Part shown: positions 45,872 through 55,461 of the stretch, in pieces
How the letters are laid out: each line of letters opens with the position of its first letter
Numbering within the stretch: position 1 is the first letter of the stretch
Source: Dipteronia dyeriana
Lineage: Eukaryota; Streptophyta; Magnoliopsida; Sapindales; Sapindaceae
Reading direction: 5' to 3'
Assembly: GCA_032871835.1 (NCBI GenBank)
Contig: CM065299.1
Span: 93,107,152-93,171,151 of the forward strand
DNA length: 64,000 nt
Position numbers and translations under genes: made by a program
Notes under the pieces: model-generated
What the model saw: the letters and a program-made list of their open reading frames with translations, nothing else
The model's database searches: none
Told to the model about the DNA's origin: nothing

Positions 45872-46272
45872 TGGGACTTGTGTAGTTCAATGGAGGAAAC
45901 TGTGAAGAAGACGACATTGATTCCTCATTATTCACTCGAAAATTTAAGACAGTTCTGTCATATGAAGCTATTGTGAAGCACAAACCATGGATGCCGGTTC
46001 GCCTAGTTGCAGGCATTATCGGCAAGGAGATCAAAGTGAACATTTCATGCATCCGAGAAGCAGCACAGAAAGTTATTAATTAAGTAGACTCGATCTGCAT
46101 CATTCACATATGATCATTAATTAATGACATTTTACTTGAAGATTATATATAAAAAAATTTGTTAACTTTTTAATGTTGGTGTTAAGTTTGAACTTTGAAG
46201 TCATTATATTGATGATCAATTAAGCTTTCTAGATGTTTGAAAGAGAAAATTATGTTTGGGACTGCCACGTGA

Positions 46273-49200
46273 CAGTGGTGTAATAATGGAGTGGCCCAGC
46301 CCATTAGGCACAGCCTGGCCAGGTCCGTTTTCAAAAACAGAGGCACGGCACGGCACGGCACGCTGGCCGTGCCTGCGGGTCGTGCCAGGCCGGTCCGCGT
46401 GCCTGGTCTGGCGGGTCTGGTAGGCCTGGTCCGGCGGGTCTGGTAGGCCTGGTCCATAATCATTTTTCAAATTAAGTTTGTTTGGATTTAGGGTTTAGGG
46501 TTTAGGAATTTAAATCCAAAAATGAATAAAGAAAACGAACAATTTTTTATTTATTTAATTATTTTTCACTTATGGAATTCAGTATTACATATTTACATGA
46601 TTGTCTCATTAAAAACCTTACCAAGAAAAACCCAGTGGGATAAAAACTTGGTAAGGGAAAAATAGTGTAACCGTATTACAACTTACAAATAAATAATAAA
46701 TATATATGTAAAAGTATAACCTAATTCTGGTCCTGGCCATGGCCACTACCTGCAGGTTCATCAATATATAGATTGTTGAAATTTAGAATAAGCTCTTTAT
46801 CTACAGTTTGATTTTACAACCTTTTTTTAGCACGCTCCCAATCCCGAAGACATGTTAATACCTCCACCATCTCCGAAGATAAACAGCTTATTCTTGGTTC
46901 AATTATGTGTCCACTGGTGCTGAAAGCTTGTTCTGAAGACACCGTTGACACGGGAATAACCAGTACGTCACGTGCTAAGTGTGACAGAATTGGATATCTG
47001 TACTTATAGGTTTTCCACCATAACAACAAATCAAACTCTTCCTTGTCTTCAACAGTATCGAATTGTGCTTCAAGGTACCAAATCAGTTCAATACAAGAAG
47101 ATGGGCCAGATCTTTGCCCTGAAGAAGTACTTGCTAATTTGTCCTTTTTTCGCCGTTTTAGAAGGCTCCAACTTGTTTATTTCGGCTCTGTCTCCGGTTG
47201 TGTTGATTGGGGGGTGTTAATGTTGCCAAACCTACTCTCATAAATACGAAAAATCTCGAACAACTTGGTTCGAATGTCAGTAATTTGTTCTGAATAATCT
47301 ATTGACAAATTAATACCAATAAACTCAAGCAAAACTTCTAAACTAGATAATTTAACCCTAGGATCTACTATAACACTTAAGGCATAAAGTAGAGGAATGT
47401 TATCCCAATATTTTTTCAACTTTGTCTCCATGGCAACAACTGCAGCGCCTAGGTGTTCATCTTCTCTATAACTGTTTAACACTTCAGACATTTCCACTAT
47501 CTAATGGATTGCCTGGGAAGATGTGGGGTAATAGACCCCGAAAAAAGTTACAGTGACATTGTAAAAAAATTTAAAAATTTGAACAAAAACCTTTGCCACA
47601 TACCAATCGTCTGTGGTAAGTATTTTTGCTTCAGGACGACCTGTTTCGTTCAATTTCATGTTATAAAAACATGTAATGGTTGTATCATATTTCAAACAAT
47701 TTTTCAACATTAAATAAGTAAAGTTCCACCTTACCGGCATATCAGTTTGGAATCGTCGGGGTTTGAAACCGTTTAATTTACAATGTCTCTTGAATTCACT
47801 GAATCTAGGATTAGAACTGCAAATCCAAGAAATGGCATCTCTGATGCGATCAATTTGGTCGCTTACCTGCTTTGAACCAACCTGTACAATTAAATGTATA
47901 ATATGACATGCACACCGTTGATGGAAGAAATAACTTCCATCTTGCGGGATATTTCTTGCAACAAACAATGCAATAGAGCTAGTATTTGTAGATATATTAT
48001 CTAATGTGATCGAAAGGATGCGATGCGTGATTTCATAAGTTTCTAAAACAGAAATAATGACATTAAAAATGTTATCTGCGGTATGTGCAAAATCCATGGG
48101 ACGAAAACCAATAATTCTTTTTGTTATCCTTCAGTCAGAATCTAAATAGTGTCCCGTGACACATAAATAGTCTTGTTTGGAACATGCATTCCAAATATCA
48201 GAAGTTAATGCAACAGAGACACTTAAATGTTGTATTTCAGCAATTCAGTCATCTCTTTGGGTTTCAAACAATCTTATCAGATCATTTATAGCGGTGATTC
48301 TAGAAACAGGTTTATATTGGAAACAGGTTCATATTGAGGGTTATATGCAGATGTGATTAATTCTTTATAAAATGGACTCTCACCAATACTGATCGGTTGA
48401 TCAGTTTGTGCAATGTATCGTGCCAAGCACTCTCTAGCGTACATGGTGTCAAACCGCCACGTCGTAACGGACCCGTCTGGGTGCCGTTGTAGTTGTGTAT
48501 GGGTTGTACTGTCTACATGTTCATGTGCACACATACATTTGTATATATGTCGTCTCAAATGTTCGAATCTCTTCCTACTTGTAGCATAATCCTTATGACA
48601 AAACTTATATTTAGCTCTAGGCCCGGACGTCCCGTCTGGGAGTGTCATTTGGACTATGTTGAAACACTGTCACACATATGATGTTAATTTTCTGGGACGT
48701 GATGTTGGTGTAACGGCGGAACCAGAAGGTCCCACTTGAGTATGGGTCGGTTTCAAAATATCAAATTCATCGTTGAGCATGTTCAAACCGTCCGGAAAAT
48801 AAGGCAGTTTGTTATGATCTATTATCTGAAGTAAAAATATGAGCACTATAGTTATTAATAGACAAATTAAAAATCAATATTTACTAACAAAATATTTTTA
48901 AATTAATTACTACCCTTAACAATAATTTTAATTTACTAACAATAATCTTAATTTACTAACAATAATTAATAAAAATAATACGACACTTAAAATTATTATT
49001 TTACTTAAAAACAAAAACAAAAAATTCATAATCTACTAACAAAAAATATTAAATTCACTACTATAAATAAAATTGATAAATTTACTAACAACAAATATGA
49101 AATGAAATACTACACATAAAAATCTTAATATACTAATAAAACTTATTAAAATTAACCACTACACTTAAAATTCATAATATACTCAAAAAAAATATTAAAA

Positions 49201-50240
49201 TAAGCAACTACACTAAAAATTCATAATCTACTAACAAAAAATATTAAATTCACTACTACAAATTAAATTAATAAATTTACTAACAAAAAATATTAAATTA
49301 AATACTACACATAAAAATCTTAATTTACTAATAAAACTTATTTAAATTAACCACAACACTTAAAATTCATAATTTATGAACAAAAAATATTAAACTTAAC
49401 TACTACACTTAACGTTCATAATTTAATTATTACAAAAATTAAATTCAGTAATACAAATTAACTTTCTAAATTTACTAATAACAAATATTAAAATTACTAC
49501 TAAAATTAAAAATCTTAATATACTAAATAAATAATATTAACATTAAAGCCCAAAAATTGTTAAACTAACTAACTAAATAAAAATGTTTTCATTTAGTAAC
49601 TATAGTCTAAACATAAAAATATAAATTTACTATAAAAAAATGTTTGAGCAAAATTAATAACAAAATTGTACCTTTAAAATTTTGTGTGTCGGTGGAAAAT
49701 GTAGAGAATTTTGTAGAAAAAGTAATAATGAAATTGAATGAAAAAGTGTAGAGAATTGTAGAATATAAAAAATGGGATTTGAGAGAATGAGAGATTGAAA
49801 GAATGATAGAGAGTGAATGGAAAATAAAATCGATGGAAGTATTTATAGATAAATTTGATTTGTGGGTCAAAATTTAATTTGAAAGATTTCAGGAGGGTTT
49901 TTTTATAATTTTTAGAGGCTCCAACGGCTGGAATTCAAAATCCAGTTGTTGGCTGACGTTAATGATTTTGAATTCCAGTCGTTGGAGGTAATAAAAAAAT
50001 TAAAAACAAAAAAAAGCAAAAAAATCGGTTGAAGTGACGGATCGGCGGGCCGGTTCGGCTGGCCTGGCAGCCGGTTAGGAATGCCGTGGCGGGCTGGCCC
50101 GTCTGACCTGGTACCAGTGGCCTGGCACGCTGCCTGTCACGGACCGAGCCTCGGTCTGGCCTACCTCCTTCACGGGCCGTGCCAAGCACGGCTCGTTTCA
50201 CTTCGTAGACCCACCGGGCCGGTCCATAATTACAGCACTA
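46273..50240 (-). mobile_element. hAT transposon (hAT-2), same family as hAT-1
   Basis: The left end CAGTGGTGTAATAATGG and the inverted right end TAGTGCTGTAATTATGG match the termini of hAT-1. The 8-bp flanks are CCACGTGA (46265-46272) and CCACATGG (50241-50248), 6/8. It has the same layout: GC-rich subterminal ggcc/ccgg stretches (46290-46455 and 50035-50230), a minus-strand transposase, and an AT-rich tandem array upstream of it (48860-49600). Its frames are better preserved than those of hAT-1. Confidence 0.9.
46814..48735 (-). pseudogene. hAT-2 transposase, broken into four frames
   Basis: Minus strand. BED region at 48648-48286 (MTLPDGTSGPRAKYKFCHKD.., LRRHIYKCMCAHEHVD; first finger Cys replaced by Tyr). 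Core at 48097-47501, 198 codons: ITLDNISTNTSSIALFVARN, the conserved CACHIIHLIVQ and FQTDMPVRWNFTYLML. Then 47497-47177 (PLLYALSVIVDPRVKLSSLE) and the hATC region at 47029-46814 (LLWWKTYKYRYPILSHLARD, STVSSEQAFSTSGHIIE). The order and motifs are those of plant Ac-like hAT transposases. A stop near 47500 and shifts around 48100-48280 and 47030-47180 make it inactive as it stands. Confidence 0.88.
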
Positions 50241-50248
50241 CCACATGG

Positions 50249-52558
50249 GGAGACCTTCCAATAAAAATTTAATTTAGTGCAATCTCAATATCTCATTGGA
50301 CGGTCTCATGATCTCACCAAGTAATAGTCTCATACCAGGTTTTCTCAGTTTGAAGATCTATTTGAAGAAAGGGAAATCTGTCAAATCGTTACTGGTTTTT
50401 TTTTTTTTTTTTTTTTTTTTTGCGGTTCAGCTTAAAAAAGGAATCGTATAAATTATGATTTTTTTTATGTATATTGTATTGTGATCGTGGTTTGGGGACG
50501 AAGAAAATTTTGTGAATTAGAGAATTTACATCAGACTCATTTAAATTATGTCATATGATATGAATAATCAATAACATAAAAAACTTATATCATAAGATAT
50601 AATTTGAATGAATTAATTGAATACGTTGGATCATATTGAAGATGATTATCTTCGAAAGAAATTTATCTAAAGTGAGGTTGTAAGGCTCAACACCATGGTT
50701 TCTAATGTGACAACTCAATATAAGATCTCGATCATATAAATATATATAGAGTAATATTACTTTGTTTAAATTTAATGTTTAAATCTAGTATCTAAATGAT
50801 GTGATAACACTTTAATACATTCATTTAAATTGGATTAGATTTAAATAAATTGATTGAAATATTATCGTATCATTTAGATATCATATTTGGACATCAACTT
50901 TAGATAAAGTAATATATAAATTTAATACACAAATTAAACATATTAAGACAGGAAAGTTGAATTGGATAAAGTTGTCAGTCAAATATTGTACATGTAGATA
51001 GAAGTGGAAAATTTTCCACAATATATAAAAGATAGTGTTAACCTCTTATTGTATAATAAATACTGTTTTTTTATGAAAACAAATTAATTACTCATTGTCC
51101 ATATATAAATGCTAAGATATTGTACATGTGTACCAAGCAAATAACCCATAACTGCAATAAGAATGGCGAGTTGGGCCGACCTCCTGCATTTTATGAAGTA
51201 TTGACCACCGCATCTCTCCAGTCTCTAGGACAAAGAAAATGAATACGGCAGGTTGGAACTTGCCATTATTTAGCCTCAAAATACGTGCAAATTTAAGAGC
51301 GAAACCAGAATTTTAAATTTTTTTAAAAAAAAAAGTCAACAAAGGATTGAAACCCCACAGACCCCTTCAGGCCTTCATAATTTTTGTCCCGTAATGTAAG
51401 CAATTATATCGTCTCAAACCAATAAAAACTTGCATGTAACAGTCTCATATTGTTAAAAACCACCAACATGTCAAGGTCCAAAATTGAGAGCGGGTGGTTC
51501 CGATTCCCTGGTTCTCTGGCTGAGTTTATATAATTAAAATATATAATCTAGATGTGATTAAATGAATATATCATGATTTATTGTCCGGGTGAGTTAAATA
51601 TAATTTTTTGTAGAGTATACATCATTGTTGTAACGACTCGTATCTAAGATATTGTTAGGTGGAATGGACGATAGTACAATTTTTTTTATATATACAAATC
51701 TTACAATAAAATTTTCCTAATTATAAAGTGTATACTTTTTATTTCGAAAGATTAAAATTTATAACTATTTCAATCGGGAAAAAAAACTCATCAGACATGT
51801 TTTAAAAATATATATGGTGGGATCCGAATCCCTAACCATCAATTTAGAAAGGAGATACACAATCATCTACTAAGAGATGATGTGTACAGCAATAAAAATA
51901 CATACCTCAAATCATGATTTTTGCCCATGATTCAACTAGAAAATATATATAAAAAAAAAAAAATTAAGGAAACATTAAACATATCACTCTAATGAATTTA
52001 TTAAGATTATTCCAATTAAATTAAATTATAAATTAATCTATTTTTATAAATTATCAAATAATAGTATTTAAAATTGTCTTCATTTTATATATTTAGTTTT
52101 TCTTTTAACAAAAAATTAAAAACCAAAAAATCCATTTCCTTTTAGAAAAGCTAGCATGGGGGTTACTTTACGAATAATATATATATAACGAATTATTGCA
52201 CATCCGTCCCATACAAGTTGAGTTTCCAAACAATGAATGAATTCATGCAGGCAGAGTTCTTGAACATTGTATAGCCTAATTAAAAGCCCCATGTCCGTAG
52301 CATGTAGAAAAGTCGCACATGACCAGACAGAAAAAGTTAAATGGACAAGTAACACCGAAGACCAAGAAATCCAGCACCACTTGGGGGACGTACGTTGATC
52401 AGAAACTGTCGTTTGATCTAAAAACGTATCTAATATTATAAATATCTATATGAGAAAATCAACTTTTTTATCAGACAAGATGGCTAGGTACATTATTTGG
52501 CAGCCATAAAATATTAAAAGATGGTGTAATCAAACTGTTGAAGGCTTAGCTTGGATTG
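50249..52558. other. Downstream flank of gene copy 2 and intergenic DNA
   Basis: No gene is recognisable. The parts 50515-50640 and 50690-50750 align with the downstream flank of copy 1. A poly-T run (50398-50421) is present. The small block 'atctaaagtgaggttgtaag' (50668-50688) has a homologue downstream of gene copy 3 (about 55852-55872), so the flank is shared by all three copies. From about 51000 to 52500 I see only ordinary AT-rich sequence. Confidence 0.55.
50749..50926. mobile_element. Small MITE (about 180 bp)
   Basis: The ends gtaatattactttgtttaaa and, inverted, atattactttatctaaa pair, with further pairing of tctaaatgatgtgataa against ttatcgtatcatttaga. It lies in the copy-2 flank; the aligned copy-1 flank (about 15015) lacks it. 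It has no coding potential. Superfamily unknown. Confidence 0.6.
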
Positions 52559-52672
52559 AGTACTATAATAACAACACACTTGTGTTATTGTAAGAACAGG
52601 CCAATATCACTGAAGTGATATCAACACGGAGAGAAAGTGAAGGATTTCCTGCAGCTGGGATTGGTTGACTAC
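52559..52672 (+). promoter_or_regulatory. Leader of the alternative first exon of gene copy 3
   Basis: The motif ACAGGCC at 52596-52602 starts 77 bases before the ATG at 52673, exactly the spacing found in gene copy 1 (12763 to 12840). A weak TATA-like TATAATAA lies at 52564-52571. This supports a real, conserved transcription leader rather than a chance match of the short exon. Confidence 0.55.
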
Positions 52673-52718
52673 ATGGATATGATGAACTACCAAGGAGCTG
52701 ACATAACTTTGGCCAAAG
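52673..52718 (+). CDS. Putative alternative first exon of gene copy 3 (or exon 1 of a lost fourth copy)
   Basis: The exon encodes MDMMNYQGADITLAK plus one base, then a donor GT at 52719. It is homologous to the mini-exon of copy 1 (MAMSYKGASITIAG), with the same phase-1 donor. A cryptic acceptor TTTGTTAG|A at 53832/53833 inside exon 1 of copy 3 corresponds exactly to the acceptor used by copy 1 (ttgttag|A at 12955/12956). Joining the two would give GAG and keep the frame into LKRSESLTGDGVYIEI. The predicted isoform has 211 residues, close to the 207 of copy 1, and lacks the transit peptide. The alternative is a relic exon with no partner. No transcript evidence is available here. Confidence 0.6.
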
Positions 52719-52720
52719 GT

Positions 52721-53618
52721 ACTTACATAAATCATAATCTATTCCTTATTTTCGTTTTTCAATGCTTTGATTTCACTGTTTGATTGGTCGATCAATCCTT
52801 CATTTCTTTAGTTCCTGAAAACGTAAATCTGAATCGGAGTGAATTATAAATAAGTACTGACCTGGGAAATGAGGGTGGAGCAGCCCAAAGTTACAAAATA
52901 CAATTCTCTTTTTAAAAAGAATAATAATAAAGTTGTACTATTTGAGTGTAACAATTACAAATCAACAACAGAGAGAGGCCTTGTTTTTGTTGTTGGCGGG
53001 TGCAAAAATAAAATAAAATAAAATGTTTTTGCACCTTAATTTAGGTTGGATGGGTGGGTAGCATTGTAGATTTGCACTTCTGTTTTTCTCCATACACGGT
53101 ATCTCTCTGTAAAATTTACGATCGATCAGAAAGTCTTGAATGCACCGGATGTACGAATTTACCAAAAAAGTAGAGAAGGCAACTTGAGCCTCGGATGAAA
53201 CTTAATAATTATTTCCTTTAGTTTTCATTCTCATTACAATTATTATGATTTCAAAATAGGTTCGGTCCAATCTTAATCTTAAATATAAATAAATTAAGAA
53301 CAACATAGAACATATTCTATATATAAGTATATGCATACTTAGCCAATCATAAGATTCACTAATCGACCAAGATTGACGAAGTTGTATGATGATAAATAAA
53401 AAAAATGTTCTTTAATTATTTTTTATAATAAATACATATATAAGAAGAATTAGAGTGGATCCGAACTTAAACCCGAATCCGTAGGTGGTTAAAACCGGAG
53501 ACGCACCATCAAACACGTGGACGCCAAGTGTCGAATATCAGCGAGTCCGGAGCTCAACTGGTAGCGAAATCTTTGTTTGAAAGAGATGATGTTTTACGGT
53601 TGATAGATCGATAGAAAT
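52721..53618 (+). promoter_or_regulatory. Upstream region of gene copy 3 (main start)
   Basis: No gene is seen. A G-box/ABRE-like CACGTGG lies at 53514-53520, about 100 bases before the main ATG, in a locally GC-richer stretch (53465-53560) that looks like a core promoter or leader. No clear TATA box lies right before it. If the alternative first exon is used, this whole region is the first part of its 1,114-bp intron. Confidence 0.5.
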
Positions 53619-55461
53619 ATGCGAGCTTATCCACTCTCACTACACGCCTCTTCTTATCTTCTCTTCTTCCAAACCTCTACTGCAACTCCACCACGCTACT
53701 CCACTTGTCGATTCCTATTAACCCCCAGTTCCTCCTACAAAAACTCCTCTCTATCATCTCTCTCCACTAACTGTTCTAACTCCGATTTCTCTAATTTAGA
53801 TTCTAATGATGATTTTGATTATGATTTGTTAGAGTTGAAAAGGTCGGAGTCTTTAACTGGAGATGGTGTGTATATTGAGATCGAGAAGTTTGGGAGAAAT
53901 TCGCGACGAATTCGGTCCAAAATTGAGATTGAAGCGAACCTGGATACTGTTTGGAACATATTGACGGATTATGAGCGATTGGTTGACTTTATTCCTGGTC
54001 TTGCTGTCAGCGAATTGGTTGAAAAGAAAGGCAATTTCGCTCGTCTTTTTCAGGTATATATATTCCTCTCTCTCTTTTGTGTTTGTTTTCTTATTGTTTG
54101 TTTCTCGAGTCGTGCTTAGGAGTCCACTGTTGTTGGGGTTATGATTGGATATATTTTGAAGTTGTGTATGCATTACATTTGAAATGTGAACACAAAGCAA
54201 TTCATTCAATCTAGGACTGGTGGATCACCTTTGATTATTTGACAAAACGCTAGCATTTGACTTGTAATATAGCTATGAGAGGGCTGCAAAGAGGTTTTTC
54301 GTAACCATTAACTTTAACTAAAGAATATCATTGTGTTAATTTTGGTTAGACTTAGACATAGGAAGATGTGCTTGTTCTGAATTTGGGGGTTTCGAATGTG
54401 TTTTGTTTTAAGGAAATTGAGTGCTTACATCCTTGAGTATTTATCGATGTAGTGTGTTGTTCATCGATACTCCAGTACAGCGATGTGCAAACATATGTGA
54501 CTGACTGTATAGTGTCATACCCTAAAAGATTATTCTTGAATGGCCTACTTTCGTTTTAGGTTTTCATTAAATGCGTGAACTTCTGGCTGCGTGTGTGTTA
54601 ACACACTTATATTGCAATCTAAGCGTGACTGAGAGAACCTCACTTGTGTATCAATTATGCCCCATAAATTTAGTTTTTACCTTTTGTCTTGGACTTTCTT
54701 GTCATGACTCATGAATTTATATTCTTTCTACAGATTGGACAGCAAAACTTGCCATTCGGGCTGAAATTCAATGCTAAAGGGGTTTTGGATTGTTATGAGA
54801 AAGATCTTGAGATTTTTCCTCATAGCAAAAAACGTGACATTGAATTTAAGATGATTGAAGGTGATTTTCAACTTTTTGAAGGAAAATGGTCCCTTGAACA
54901 GGTAAGATACATTGCGTACAGCTCGAAAAGAATACTTGTGAGTTACATTCTGCCTGGTTCCAAATAAGTTTCGAAATTCTGCAGACTATGACTTTTCTTT
55001 GTGATTTTGATTGTTTTGTAAAATAATCAGGTGGTAAACAACTAAATGTGAATTAAGCTGTGAAAGGTCACGACACATGGTTGAACTTGTCCATCTAATG
55101 TTGCACACCTTCTTTGCACCTAATTTGAATGATAATGACTGTATAAGCTGTAAAGTAGAAATTTACATTAGATGGGGCTTATTACATTTGATATACTGTA
55201 GTGTGATTTAATTTCTCGTAATTAGCGGCTAATGGTTTCAAATTATATATGGTTATACAGTTGGGAAAGTTTCAAGACACTGATTCCGCACTCGCTCAAG
55301 GATCTCAGACTACTCTCACATATGTAGTTAATGTGCAACCAAAGATGTGGTTGCCAGTTCGCCTAGTTGAAGGCAGACTTAAGAAGGAGATAAAAACTAA
55401 CCTTTCATGCATCCGTGAAGCAGCCCGAAAATTTATCAACAAGGCTCTGCATCCTCGTTAA
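53619..55461 (+). CDS. SRPBCC / polyketide cyclase-dehydrase (START-like) protein, gene copy 3, probably plastid
   Basis: Three exons: 53619-54053, 54734-54901 and 55261-55461, all GT/AG and phase 0, giving 267 residues. Residues 1-60 are rich in Ser, Thr and Tyr, with only a few Arg and no acidic residue until SNSDFSNLDSNDDFDYD, so they look like a chloroplast transit peptide. The Polyketide_cyc domain covers about 84-255: GDGVYIEIEKFG, ANLDTVWNILTDYERLVDFI, LPFGLKFNAKGVLDCYEKDL, MIEGDFQLFEGKWSLEQ, MWLPVRLVEGRL and CIREAARKFINKAL. It matches the architecture of Arabidopsis At4g01650. Members bind hydrophobic ligands or act in lipid transport, but the substrate is not known. It is the best conserved of the three copies and the likely parent. 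It may also be transcribed from 52673. Confidence 0.9.

Larger units (their letters stand above)
38519..46083 (+). pseudogene. SRPBCC / polyketide cyclase-dehydrase gene copy 2, broken
   Basis: Exons homologous to copy 1 are at 39653-39870, 39980-40147 and 45886-46083, with lengths of 218, 168 and 198 and intact GT/AG sites. The first exon is reduced to ATGGC (38519-38523): sequence matching 12845-12896 of copy 1, including the rest of the mini-exon and its donor, is deleted. Exon 2 has a TAA at 39664-39666 (fourth full codon) and Tyr to Asn in GVYVEI. After the stop, all three exons stay open to FNGG..REAAQKVIN. A later in-frame ATG (39703) could only give a product lacking the first beta-strand. 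A MITE (38711-39465) and a Mutator-like element (40238-45808) enlarge introns 1 and 3. Decay is light, which suggests recent loss. Confidence 0.88.
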
